Below, in pieces: positions 35,421 through 44,250 of a stretch of DNA of 64,000 nucleotides. Source of the stretch: CALXOD01 sp964402715 (GTDB taxonomy: Bacteria; Verrucomicrobiota; Lentisphaeria; Victivallales; Victivallaceae); the NCBI GenBank assembly GCA_964402715.1, contig CAYODJ010000003.1:40538-104537 (forward strand), given 5' to 3'. Both the position numbers and the translations under genes were made by a program. The notes under the pieces are model-generated. The model was not told the origin of the DNA. It did not search any database and worked only from the letters and a program-made list of their open reading frames with translations. Every line of letters begins with the position of its first letter. Position 1 is the stretch's first letter.

Positions 35421-35436
35421 ACAGCAGCCGATGTCT

Positions 35437-36393
35437 TCAATACTGATTCAACACGTCCTGAAAATCGCCCGGAAGCGGCACCTCGGCATGTATTGGCCTC
35501 CCGGTGAACGGGTGGAGGAACGTAACCGAGGCAGAGTGAAGAGCCTGACGCGGCATCCGCAGCCGTTCACGGTCATCGGCAGTTATTGAGTCGTTCCTGA
35601 TTTTCAAGTAGATAAGTTCATCGGCACCATACAGTTTGTCGCCCAGCAGCGGGAAACCCAGAGAATACAAAGTCGCACGTATTTGATGCAAACGGCCGGT
35701 TTCAGGCAAAGCCCGGATCAACGAAATGTCCGGATACACGGCCACCGGTTCAAGTCTGGTTGCCACGCGTTTACCGCGATTCCTGTCTGCGTTGTCCGCG
35801 GCAAAAACGAAACGCTGCTTCTTGCGGACAACGCTGTCATGGTCAGGGACGAGGACTCCTTCTGCATCCACCGGCTTGTCGAAAGCGCCGAGAACCAATG
35901 CCATGTACTCCTTTCTGCACGCCGTCTGAGAAAGTCTGCGTGCAGTCACCGCATCCTTCGCCACCAGCACCAACCCTGAAGTCTCACGATCAAGACGGTT
36001 GGCAAAATAAACCGCGTCGAAAATGCGACGGAGCTCAAACCACAAGGTGTGTCGGTAGAAAGGACCGGCAGGATGAACCGGGAGATTGCCGGATTTATTG
36101 ACAATCAGGAGGTTCTCGTCCTCGTAGATTATCTCCCAAAGGAGATCCACCGGCGGCTCCGCGAGATCGGGCGGACGATACCTCACGACGTCGCCGGCCG
36201 CAAGCACCTGGTTCGGCGACGGGCGACTGTCATTGACGCTCAACTGCCCCGTATCGATCCGCCTCAGCCATTCGCTTCGGCTCAGGTAAGTAAAACGTCC
36301 GGCGAGATAGTCTATCAGCATCATGCCGGGCCCGTAGGCGCGCGCCACGCAGGACGCAATGACCCGGCTCTCCAGGTTCCCGGACACTTTCAT
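35437..36393 (-). CDS. RluA-family RNA pseudouridine synthase
   Basis: The enzyme isomerises specific uridines in rRNA or tRNA. The 318-residue protein has an N-terminal S4-like RNA-binding domain (about 20-75) and the RluA catalytic domain. The catalytic aspartate is Asp135 in ANRLDRETSGLVL; other motifs are IVNKSGNLPVHPAG and TGRLHQIRATLYSLG. RluA, RluC and RluD specificities cannot be separated from sequence alone. Its ATG overlaps the recN stop by 4 bp (36390-36393), so the two are co-transcribed and translationally coupled. Confidence 0.92.
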   Translation of the reverse strand: MKVSGNLESRVIASCVARAYGPGMMLIDYLAGRFTYLSRSEWLRRIDTGQLSVNDSRPSPNQVLAAGDVVRYRPPDLAEPPVDLLWEIIYEDENLLIVNKSGNLPVHPAGPFYRHTLWFELRRIFDAVYFANRLDRETSGLVLVAKDAVTARRLSQTACRKEYMALVLGAFDKPVDAEGVLVPDHDSVVRKKQRFVFAADNADRNRGKRVATRLEPVAVYPDISLIRALPETGRLHQIRATLYSLGFPLLGDKLYGADELIYLKIRNDSITADDRERLRMPRQALHSASVTFLHPFTGRPIHAEVPLPGDFQDVLNQY

Positions 36394-38048
36394 GAGGTTG
36401 ACAGAAGCTCCGCCGCATGCGACAGCGCGGCGGCTCCGCCTCCGAGCATTCTTGCGATCTCCCGGCGTCTCCCCTCCCCGTCCAGCCGGACGATGCGTGA
36501 GAATGTGCGCCCATGATCCACTGCCTTGTCAACCGCAAAGTGCACATCGCCCATCGCCGCTACCTGAGGCAGATGCGAAACGGCAAGAACCTGCCGCTTC
36601 CTACCCAGCACTCGCAGTTCCATACCCACTTTCGCCGCCGTCTCCCCACCGATGTTAACATCAATCTCGTCAAAAATCGCAACAGGAATGCGATCGGCAT
36701 CGCACAGCACCGTCTTGAGCGCCAGCATTAACCTGGACAGCTCTCCGCTACTGGCGATCTTGCGCAACGGCCGCATCGGCTCGCCGACGTTGGCGGAAAA
36801 CAACAGTTCGACCTGATCCTGACCGTTTGCACCGGGTTCAACACGGGAAAATTCCGCCGTCACGGTGCCTCCCGGGAAACCGATGGATCGCAATTTGCCG
36901 CATACTTCCTCTGTAAAGGCCGCGGCGCGACTCCGACGAGATTCCGACAGGCGATCGGCTGAAGTCTGAAGGCGTTTCTCAAGTGCATGCTCCTGTCGCT
37001 CCAGCGATGCCCGACGCTTATCACCGTCGTAATACGCTGCCAGGCGGTTTTTCGCATTCGACAATGTCTCCAGCACCTGCCCCAGCGACGGCCCGTAACG
37101 ACGTTTGATGCCGTACAGCGCGCTCAACCTCTTCTCCAGCGACTGAAATTCCTCCGCATCCATCTCAACCCCGCTGCCGAACTCGGATATATCCGCAGCC
37201 AGATCACGGACAGCCTCCGTCGCGACCGCGCAACGCTTCATGAACTCTCCGATCTTTTCCTCATCCATACGCGCCATGTGCTGCAGCAGACGGTACGCCT
37301 CCGACAGCTCCTCCGTCACGGAATTTTCATCGTCTCTCAGCAACATCGCCAACCGCGTGCTCTCCTCGACAAGCTCCTTGGCACCGACCACCAGCCGATG
37401 CCGAGCGCCCAGCAGTTCATCTTCATTCTCTTTCGGCGAAACCTGTTCTATTTCCTCGACGACCGCCTCCAACCGGCTCACCTCAGCGGCGGAAGGCAGC
37501 GACGCCGCGAATTCGGCCCGCTCGCCGCGGACTCCGGCGAGTTCTGCACAGATTTCCGCACAGTCGCTCTGAAGCTGCTCGACTCCGGCATAACGATCCA
37601 AAAGCGCCAGTTGGCACGTCCGGGATGTCAGAGACTGATGCTCGTCGGCGCCGTACACGTCAATTAAAAGTTCCCCTATCGTTTTCAAAATCCGCGTCGT
37701 CACCGGCACGTTGTTGACCTGACAGCGAGTTCCGGAAAAAGTTATAACGCGCCGCAGATGCAGCTCCGGCTGCACGGGATCAAGCGCGATCTCCATCGTC
37801 GCCAGCAACGGCGCTGCAGCCGACACCGTCTCCGGCGGCAAATAGAAAACACCGCAGACTTCGCACCGATCCGCACCGGTACGAATCACGGTGTGATCGG
37901 CCCGGTCCCCGAGCAGCAGAGAAATCGCCTCCAGCAGAATCGACTTCCCCGCGCCGCTCTCGCCAGTGATGACATTGAATCCGCTGGCAAACTCAACCTC
38001 CGAGTGTTCAATCAGCGCCAGATTCTCGATTCTAAGATACGCAAGCAT
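36390..38048 (-). CDS. recN: DNA repair protein RecN
   Basis: RecN is an SMC-like ATPase acting early in double-strand break repair. The 552-residue length is standard. The N-terminal head starts MLAYLRIENLALIE and has Walker A GESGAGKS (29-36). The middle ~300 residues are coiled coil. The C-terminal head has the ABC signature ASSGELSRLMLALK, Walker B VAIFDEIDVNIGG and the switch segment VSHLPQVAAMGD. The start has AAGG 8 nt upstream. It is the first gene of a two-gene unit with the pseudouridine synthase and is divergent from the MoxR cluster. Confidence 0.96.
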   Translation of the reverse strand: MLAYLRIENLALIEHSEVEFASGFNVITGESGAGKSILLEAISLLLGDRADHTVIRTGADRCEVCGVFYLPPETVSAAAPLLATMEIALDPVQPELHLRRVITFSGTRCQVNNVPVTTRILKTIGELLIDVYGADEHQSLTSRTCQLALLDRYAGVEQLQSDCAEICAELAGVRGERAEFAASLPSAAEVSRLEAVVEEIEQVSPKENEDELLGARHRLVVGAKELVEESTRLAMLLRDDENSVTEELSEAYRLLQHMARMDEEKIGEFMKRCAVATEAVRDLAADISEFGSGVEMDAEEFQSLEKRLSALYGIKRRYGPSLGQVLETLSNAKNRLAAYYDGDKRRASLERQEHALEKRLQTSADRLSESRRSRAAAFTEEVCGKLRSIGFPGGTVTAEFSRVEPGANGQDQVELLFSANVGEPMRPLRKIASSGELSRLMLALKTVLCDADRIPVAIFDEIDVNIGGETAAKVGMELRVLGRKRQVLAVSHLPQVAAMGDVHFAVDKAVDHGRTFSRIVRLDGEGRRREIARMLGGGAAALSHAAELLSTS

Positions 38049-38496
38049 TTTAGAGGCCTTCCCGTGCAGGTGTCCGTTAATCTACATTCGCAAACCGGCA
38101 GCTGCAAATTCATATCAGCCTCGCAAACGCGGCAGACGCATGAAATTCCCCATGATGCCGAATGACATGCGTGGAACAGATCATCCGCGACACCGCCATC
38201 ATCATGGTGAAAAAAAGACTCCCGACTCCGCTAGCAGTGACCCCCACTGCGACGATCCGCAGTCCCGTTCCGCGGCACGCAGCCATCAGTCGGAGGCCAC
38301 GCACGCGCACACGAACAGGCGGCTTGACATTGCTGTCATGAGGTGGTAACTTATCGGGCGCCGCGAATTCAGCGCGGGATCGCGTCGCCGTATGCTCGGC
38401 ATCGGCGTGCATGTCGACGGCTCAATGTCGCCGAAGTCCGCAGCTGGAACGGCGTCCTGTTGAAGTCATTGAAAATCCACCAGCTCTGCAACAAAG
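38049..38496. other. divergent intergenic region, 448 bp
   Basis: It separates recN (minus) from the moxR cluster (plus) and contains a good plus-strand promoter at 38324-38352. No LexA-like box that I can recognise lies upstream of recN. No small gene is supported. Confidence 0.45.
38324..38352 (+). promoter_or_regulatory. promoter of the moxR cluster
   Basis: TTGACA (38324-38329), a 17-nt spacer and TAACTT (38347-38352). The -35 is perfect; the -10 is the same TAACTT seen at 45843 in front of psd. Transcription would begin near 38359, giving a ~140-nt leader. Confidence 0.6.
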
Positions 38497-39531
38497 ATGA
38501 ATGCACCCATGGAACATCAAGATCTCCAGCAACTACAGGAGGCCGTCCGTCAACACCAGGGCGTGATACAGCTTATCAAAACTGAAATGGGACGGATCAT
38601 AGCCGGCCAGGACGAACTGATTGAACGCCTGCTGCTAGCCATGATCGCCAACGGGCACGTGCTGCTGGAAGGCGTTCCGGGCATCGCCAAGACCATGGCG
38701 GTTCGCACCTTGGCGCAGGCCGTCAGTTGTACGTTCGCCCGCGTCCAGTTCACGCCGGATCTTCTTCCCGCAGACTTAATCGGCACAAACATCTACGATG
38801 CGGCGACTCATGAATTCTCCACCAGGCTCGGACCGGTTTTTGCGAATATCGTGCTGGCAGATGAAATCAACCGCGCGCCGGCGAAGGTTCAAAGCGCCTT
38901 GCTGGAGGCCATGCAGGAGAAACAGATAACCATCGCGGGAAAAACTTTCGCCATGCCCAAGCCGTTCCTGGTGCTCGCCACCCAAAATCCGATTGAACAG
39001 GAGGGAACCTATCCGCTGCCTGAAGCGCAGTTGGATCGTTTCATGTTCAAACTCAAGGTGAATTATCCGAGACGATCGGAAGAAGGGATGGTGATTCGCC
39101 GCATGGCGCATCCGAGCCGCACTACTGAAGCCGTCGCGGTCGCCAAGCTGGATGATATCGCCTCGGCAAGGGAGCTGGTGGATCAGATTTACATGGATGA
39201 GAAAATCGTCGATTACATCCTCGACCTGGTCATCGCCACCAGACCGGGACGCAGGGAGGAGCTTTCGGACAGACAATCCCCCGCCAAAATAGACGGAATG
39301 ACGTCATTCATCTCCCTGGGCGCGTCTCCCCGCGCTTCGATTGCCCTCGCCCTGGCGGCAAAAGGAATGGCGTTTATTGGAGGGCGTGCATACGTCGTGC
39401 CGCAGGATGTCAAGGCCGTAGCGCCTGACGTCCTGCGCCACCGTCTTCGCCTGTCCTATGAGGCGGAAGCGGAAAATATCGACGCCGACACCGTCATCCG
39501 CGCACTGCTGGATGAACTTCGCACTCCGTGA
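38497..39531 (+). CDS. MoxR-family AAA+ ATPase
   Basis: The 344-residue MoxR ATPase probably acts as a chaperone for the VWA proteins encoded next to it. Walker A is GVPGIAKT (59-66) and Walker B is VLADEINRAP. Sensor/arginine segments are LVLATQNPIEQEGTYPLPEA and the C-terminal lid domain containing SPRASIALALAAKG. The start fits the family, although the first ~25 residues are variable. It is the first gene of a compact plus-strand cluster: moxR, DUF58, DUF4381-like, VWA. This is a conserved arrangement in many bacteria (BatA/BatD-like), thought to work in envelope stress or metal/cofactor insertion. Confidence 0.92.
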   Translation: MNAPMEHQDLQQLQEAVRQHQGVIQLIKTEMGRIIAGQDELIERLLLAMIANGHVLLEGVPGIAKTMAVRTLAQAVSCTFARVQFTPDLLPADLIGTNIYDAATHEFSTRLGPVFANIVLADEINRAPAKVQSALLEAMQEKQITIAGKTFAMPKPFLVLATQNPIEQEGTYPLPEAQLDRFMFKLKVNYPRRSEEGMVIRRMAHPSRTTEAVAVAKLDDIASARELVDQIYMDEKIVDYILDLVIATRPGRREELSDRQSPAKIDGMTSFISLGASPRASIALALAAKGMAFIGGRAYVVPQDVKAVAPDVLRHRLRLSYEAEAENIDADTVIRALLDELRTP

Positions 39532-39589
39532 GTTCTGCTTATTCCGCCGCATCTCCCCGCGTTAATCTGATATTGAAGGGTTCTCCAAA

Positions 39590-40471
39590 ATGCTGCCCCC
39601 TCACCTCATGAAGCAAATCCGCCTATTGGAAATTCAGATGAACCGCGACGTGGATGAAATTGTTGGCGGCGCGTATCGCAGCGTGTTTAAAGGACATGGG
39701 ATCGAATTCGACGAAGTTCGTGAATACACCGACGACGACGACGTCAGAGACATCGACTGGAACGTCACGGCGCGTATGGGTTCTCCATACGTCAAGCGCT
39801 ACAGCGAAGAACGAGAGTTGAACGTCATGCTTCTGGTGGATGTCTCGGCCTCCGGCTTCTACGGTTCCGGCGAAGTCACCAAACGTCAGACCGCGGCGGA
39901 GCTCGCCGCATTGTTGGCATTCAGCGCCGGCAGTAACGGCGACAAAGTCGGCCTGCTTCTCTTCAGCGATCGCAGGGAATTGTTGCTGCCTCCTCGATCC
40001 GGACGTACGCATACCCTGAGACTGATCAGGGAGATGCTTGCCTTTGTCCCGAACGGCCGCGGCACGGATATCGCTCTTGCACTGAGGGATGCACGCAGCC
40101 TGCTGGTGAAACGCAGCGTTGTCTTCTTAATCAGCGATTTCGTGGATGCAAAGGGTTTCGAAGATATTTTGACAGTGACAAACCGCCACCATGATGTCGT
40201 CGCCGTACGCATCCGCGACCGGGCTGAACAGCATTGGCCCGTATTTGTGCCGATTTCAGTGCAAGATTCCGAAAACGGGCGCACGCTCTCCGTTGTCCTG
40301 AACCGCAGCGCCGCCGCGAAGGTGTGCGAGGCCGCACGGGATGCGATGGAGGAGATCGACAAAATTTGCAGGCGAGCCAAGGTCGACGTGATCGACATTC
40401 AATGCGGAGAAGCTCCGCTGGGCCCCCTGATTCGGTTTTTCAGTCAACGCCGCCGCCGGCTTCGCAGGTGA
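39590..40471 (+). CDS. DUF58 protein with VWA-like fold
   Basis: The 293-residue cytoplasmic protein of the DUF58 family is always linked to MoxR genes. The family core is YRSVFKGHGIEFDEVREYTD, then DIDWNVTARMGSPYVK. A VWA-like domain with the MIDAS-type motif LLVDVSASG and the later LISDFVDAKGFED follows. It starts 58 bp after moxR and overlaps the next gene by 4 bp (GTGA). Its exact role is unknown; substrate or client recognition for MoxR is the usual proposal. Confidence 0.9.
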   Translation: MLPPHLMKQIRLLEIQMNRDVDEIVGGAYRSVFKGHGIEFDEVREYTDDDDVRDIDWNVTARMGSPYVKRYSEERELNVMLLVDVSASGFYGSGEVTKRQTAAELAALLAFSAGSNGDKVGLLLFSDRRELLLPPRSGRTHTLRLIREMLAFVPNGRGTDIALALRDARSLLVKRSVVFLISDFVDAKGFEDILTVTNRHHDVVAVRIRDRAEQHWPVFVPISVQDSENGRTLSVVLNRSAAAKVCEAARDAMEEIDKICRRAKVDVIDIQCGEAPLGPLIRFFSQRRRRLRR

Positions 40472-41478
40472 TATTCGTGGGGAGACACATCAACAGACAG
40501 ATCCTCTGCGCGAGCGCAGGCGCACTGACTCTGGCTCTTGCCGCATGCCTCGTCGGCCTATGTTGGTCATTCCGCTTGACGCCGCCGACATCGACAGGCC
40601 CGGTCACGATGATTCCGTCACGCAGAGTCGAACTGGGAACCGCAGTGACAGCGGAATTGAATCTGGAACTGCCGCTTCATATTCTACCGAGACAGGCGGA
40701 ATGCTCCACACAGACGCACACCGTGCAGCAGGGTGCATCAGAAATCAATCTGTCATCCTACCGCTGGAGTCGAGCCGTTTGGACAATCAGGTGCACTCTG
40801 CGGACAATCCGTTCGGGAACGACCGCCACCGGCGCCATGAACGTCGTTCTGTCCAGCATAACCGGAGCCACGTACACATTGCACGCCGCCGTTCCGCAGT
40901 TGACCGTGTTGCCGATAAAAAACAACGACGGCGGCCTGGAAATGGCCGGACGGATCCAAACCGGCCGCGGCGTGTCGTCCGGACCATACGCATACTGGAT
41001 CGTCGCCGCAGTCATAGCGGCGACGGCCGTTGCGCTTCTGTTCCTCTCGTGCCGGCATCGCATGTTCAGGCAGACAAAAAAATGCAAACGTCCGCCTTGG
41101 ATACAAGCCTCAGACGCACTGAAAGCTCTGCGCGACGACATTCTCAGCCACCGCATTCCGACGGGAGACGCGTTCACCCGTCTGACGGACATCCTGCGCG
41201 GCTATTTGGAGGAACGATATCGCATACCTGTCTCTGTGAAGACCACTGATGAATTCTCAAAGACGTTGAAGACTGCCGACATCCGGCTGCCGCCGGAGGC
41301 GAAATCAAGGATCTACGAATTTCTGCGGGATGCCGATCTGGTCAAATTCGCCAAAAAGCGACCGGATGAGTCGCAGATGCTCCATGCCGTCGACAATATC
41401 GCACAATTGGTGGAGCAAACCATTCCGGCGCAAGGAAACGACGGCGAGACGGAACCTAAGGAGACATGTCTTGTTTGA
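40468..41478 (+). CDS. membrane protein of MoxR cluster, BatD/DUF4381-like
   Basis: I start at the GTG at 40468, whose last two bases begin the TGA of the DUF58 gene; the open frame upstream is a shadow of that gene. The 336-residue product has one N-terminal membrane span (about 10-30) and an exported beta-rich domain (35-170) with a BatD-like composition. A second span follows (about 175-200, YWIVAAVIAATAVALLFLSC). The cytoplasmic C-terminal domain has WIQASDALKALRDDIL and LTDILRGYLEERYRIPV, the DUF4381 signature. The combination replaces separate BatD and DUF4381 proteins. Translation is coupled on both sides (overlaps of 4 and 8 bp). Confidence 0.75.
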   Translation: MIFVGRHINRQILCASAGALTLALAACLVGLCWSFRLTPPTSTGPVTMIPSRRVELGTAVTAELNLELPLHILPRQAECSTQTHTVQQGASEINLSSYRWSRAVWTIRCTLRTIRSGTTATGAMNVVLSSITGATYTLHAAVPQLTVLPIKNNDGGLEMAGRIQTGRGVSSGPYAYWIVAAVIAATAVALLFLSCRHRMFRQTKKCKRPPWIQASDALKALRDDILSHRIPTGDAFTRLTDILRGYLEERYRIPVSVKTTDEFSKTLKTADIRLPPEAKSRIYEFLRDADLVKFAKKRPDESQMLHAVDNIAQLVEQTIPAQGNDGETEPKETCLV

Positions 41479-42493
41479 GTTGCATCATCCGCTGCTGTTA
41501 GCCCTGCTGCCACTGCTCCTGATTCTGCTCTGGCACTATGCGCGCCATCGGAAATACCCGTCGGTTCTGCTTCCGTCGGCTGTGCCGTTCGCCACACTGA
41601 AGCGACGGAGAATATCCCCGTCAAACTGGTTCTATTTTGCCGCGGCCTCGCTGTTGATCGTGGCAATGGCCCGCCCTCGCTTCGGAGACGAAAAGGTACT
41701 GCTCCGCTCCCAGGGAATAGACATAGTTCTGGCTCTCGATTTGTCTGGAAGCATGGCGGCCATCGACGTGCCTCAGAATGTACGTGATGCACAGGCACTG
41801 ACACTATGGATGCGCAGCGGACATACAAGGAATCGACTGGATGTGGCAAAGGAAGAGCTGAAGAAATTTGTGCGCTCCCGGCCCAACGACCGCATAGGTC
41901 TCATCGGATTCGCGCCCTTGGCATACAACATCGTGCCGCCGACGCTGGATCACGGTTGGCTGCTCGGACACCTGGACCGCCTTCAGCCGGGCATAATCGG
42001 CGATCAGACCGGACTGGCCGCGCCGCTGGCGTCCGGCATATACCGGCTGAAGAATTCAACGGCGCGGCGGCGGGTGATGGTTCTGTTCACCGACGGCAGA
42101 AACAACGTTGAAAACCGTATGACCCCGCAGCAGACCGCAAGACTCGGCAAGGAATCCGGTGTCATCATCCACACCGTCGGCATAGGAAGCGACAACGCAT
42201 ACGTGCAGGTGGATACCGTCGCCGGCAGGCGCTTCCAACCTGTCGGCAACGAATTCGATGAGAGAATGCTGCGTGACATCGCCGAAAATTCCGGCGGCAA
42301 GTACTTCCATGCCGAGGACGCGCAAGGGATGAAGCAAGTCATGCACGAAATAAATCAGTTGGAAACCACCAGTTTCGAACAGCCCAAGCTCGTTGAATAC
42401 CGTGAAATCGCGCCTGATCTCGCGTTGCTGGCTGTCGCGCTCATAGTTCTGGGCTTTCTCGCAGAATCCACTTTTTCGTTGCAGCTCCCGTAG
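41471..42493 (+). CDS. BatA-like VWA membrane protein
   Basis: The start is a TTG at 41471 with AAGGAG 7 nt upstream. It gives the family N-terminus (M)FELHHPLLLALLP, and no in-frame ATG fits. The 340-residue protein has two N-terminal membrane spans (about 8-22 and 53-66), a periplasmic VWA domain and a C-terminal span (about 315-335). The MIDAS is DLSGS (Asp90, Ser92, Ser94) with the later FTDGRNN. This is the BatA/Aerotolerance-type architecture. The start overlaps the previous gene by 8 bp. It is the last gene of the MoxR cluster proper. Confidence 0.88.
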   Translation: MFELHHPLLLALLPLLLILLWHYARHRKYPSVLLPSAVPFATLKRRRISPSNWFYFAAASLLIVAMARPRFGDEKVLLRSQGIDIVLALDLSGSMAAIDVPQNVRDAQALTLWMRSGHTRNRLDVAKEELKKFVRSRPNDRIGLIGFAPLAYNIVPPTLDHGWLLGHLDRLQPGIIGDQTGLAAPLASGIYRLKNSTARRRVMVLFTDGRNNVENRMTPQQTARLGKESGVIIHTVGIGSDNAYVQVDTVAGRRFQPVGNEFDERMLRDIAENSGGKYFHAEDAQGMKQVMHEINQLETTSFEQPKLVEYREIAPDLALLAVALIVLGFLAESTFSLQLP

Positions 42494-42570
42494 GTTCCCC
42501 GGCGTCATTCCCGCGAACGTGCGCCGACCGTCCGCACCGCGCACGTCGCCTTCTGCATCGAAATGAATCG

Positions 42571-42620
42571 TGGCTGGGGCCGCCGCCGCCCGGAAGCAGC
42601 CGACAGGCGCACCTGATAAG
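42571..42620. repeat. REP-like element (weak)
   Basis: The 147-bp gap after the VWA gene contains GGCTGGGGCCGCCGCC followed by CGGAAGCAGCCGACAGGCGC. This keeps the GnAGCnGACnG half of the elements at 14831 and 45518. It is the most divergent member and could be chance. Confidence 0.2.
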
Positions 42621-42640
42621 ACTGGCGGCACACAACATGG

Positions 42641-44245
42641 ATGATGGGTGCAGAAGACATGATCAGCTATTATTGGATTGTCCTGGCCTCCGTGACGATA
42701 TCCGCGCTGGGAACCATGCTGCCGCTGAACCGCAGTTCCACATTCCCCAAAGGAAATTCGACAACGCCGCGCTATGTCATGACGGCAATCACCGCGCTGA
42801 CCGCCATCGCCTACATTGCGCTCGGCCTGTTCAAATTAAACGCGTTGCAGATGGGTCTGTGGGACTTCGGAATCTACGATTCCATCCTTCATCTGGCCGC
42901 GACCGGTCGGCCGCTGCTGCGGGATTTCCGCGGTGGGACATTCGATCATTTCTCGCCGCTGACGCTGCTGATGGCTCCGCTATATCGGCTGTGCGACTCT
43001 CCGGTATGGCTCGTACTGATCCAATCTGCGGCAATGGCGGGCGCCGCGCCGCTTCTCTACATGATTGCACGGCGCTATTTCCACAGACCGGAGCCTGCAC
43101 TGACTGTATCGGCCATGTACCTGCTGAATCCATATTTTTCGCGCATCGCTCTCTACGATTTCCATATCGAATGTCTATTCCCGCTGTTCTTCTTCGGCGC
43201 ATTCCTGGCATGGTCTTTCCATAGACAAAAAGTCTTCATGCTGCTGCTGACAGCCGTACCGCTGATCAAGGAAGACTTCATCGTCCCGCTCTGCGCGGTC
43301 GGCCTGTATTGCCTGTCAATGCGGGGAAGGCGCAGAACAGGCATGCTGCTTCTATGTGCGTCCATACTGTGGACACTATTCATACTGCAAGTGTATTTTC
43401 CGCTGATCGCGCGCAGTGATTATCCGCATTACAGCCGTTATGAGATCAGCCACGACAATATCAAACTCATGGCGGAGCGGCTTCTCGCTCCTCACGTTCC
43501 CGGCGTTCTGCTGAGCGTGTTGTTGCCGTTCGCACTGCTCCCAATAGCCAACTGGCGCGGGTTTTTGCTGATGCTGATGCCGGTTCTCGGTGTTCAACTC
43601 GTCTCGTCGGCACCGCATCAGAATCTGCTGATCAGCCACTACGCGTCCGCCCTGATCGGCGTCACGCCGATAGCCGCTCTGCTTGGCGCCCGAACATTGC
43701 GCGCGGTCATCCATCGAGCCGGACTCCGGTCATGCGTCACGCACTCAAGGCTATGGCGATTCGCATTGCTCCTGACATTAACCGTGCATCTGCTGTGCTG
43801 CGATCTTCCCTTGACGCGGTACTACTGCTACGTCACGGGCTGGAATCCGAACATGCATCCCGGTTTACTCTCGCTGCCGTTGCGATTCGACTGCTACAGG
43901 ATCATGCATGCCGCCAGCGCCCACGCCACGGAGGCAAAACGGATCCTTCTGGAAGCCATACCCGAACATCTAAGTGTCACCGCTCAAAATGAACTTGGCA
44001 CACTGTTCGTGCGGCATCGCAAAGTCTATTCGGTTCCGGGACCGCCGGAAGGAAGCGACATATACGTCTTCGATCAGAGCAACTATTACAGATTCGACGC
44101 ACCGGACACGATGAATTCCTGTTTGATATCTCTGTTACGAAACCCGCAATACCGTCTGCTATTCCGTCACCACGGAATATTGATTTTCGCCAGATGTTCC
44201 GTCATTCCCCGAATCAAAGGAAAATTTATCTCCGAGGAGGATTGA
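42641..44245 (+). CDS. DUF2079 polytopic membrane protein
   Basis: The 534-residue protein has about twelve membrane spans. It belongs to the DUF2079 family, a relative of GT-C-type glycosyltransferases. The first periplasmic loop has the family core GLWDFGIYDSILHLAATGRP and GGTFDHFSPLTLLMAPLYRL. ALYDFHIECLFPLFFF and PLIKEDFIVPLCAVGLY follow. The Asp and Glu of the first loop are where GT-C enzymes keep their catalytic acid. No donor or acceptor can be named. The start is uncertain: ATGs at 42641, 42644 and 42659 all lack a good ribosome site. It follows the MoxR cluster by 147 bp and precedes rlmI-like by 5 bp. Confidence 0.82.
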   Translation: MMGAEDMISYYWIVLASVTISALGTMLPLNRSSTFPKGNSTTPRYVMTAITALTAIAYIALGLFKLNALQMGLWDFGIYDSILHLAATGRPLLRDFRGGTFDHFSPLTLLMAPLYRLCDSPVWLVLIQSAAMAGAAPLLYMIARRYFHRPEPALTVSAMYLLNPYFSRIALYDFHIECLFPLFFFGAFLAWSFHRQKVFMLLLTAVPLIKEDFIVPLCAVGLYCLSMRGRRRTGMLLLCASILWTLFILQVYFPLIARSDYPHYSRYEISHDNIKLMAERLLAPHVPGVLLSVLLPFALLPIANWRGFLLMLMPVLGVQLVSSAPHQNLLISHYASALIGVTPIAALLGARTLRAVIHRAGLRSCVTHSRLWRFALLLTLTVHLLCCDLPLTRYYCYVTGWNPNMHPGLLSLPLRFDCYRIMHAASAHATEAKRILLEAIPEHLSVTAQNELGTLFVRHRKVYSVPGPPEGSDIYVFDQSNYYRFDAPDTMNSCLISLLRNPQYRLLFRHHGILIFARCSVIPRIKGKFISEED

Positions 44246-44250
44246 GTACC

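Larger units (their letters stand above)
34743..35436. other. intergenic region, 0.7 kb, inverted repeat and decayed fragment
   Basis: No maintained gene is seen. It contains a long perfect inverted repeat (34884-34952) and a short piece of the decayed transposase-like family (35341-35420). The TPR gene promoter should lie at its left end; CATAAT is present there on the minus strand but no good -35 accompanies it. Confidence 0.45.

Noticed and set aside
40545..41249. 234-codon plus-strand frame inside the DUF4381-like gene
   Set aside because: Out-of-frame shadow with His/Arg/Ser-rich composition; the main frame has membrane spans and the DUF4381 signature.
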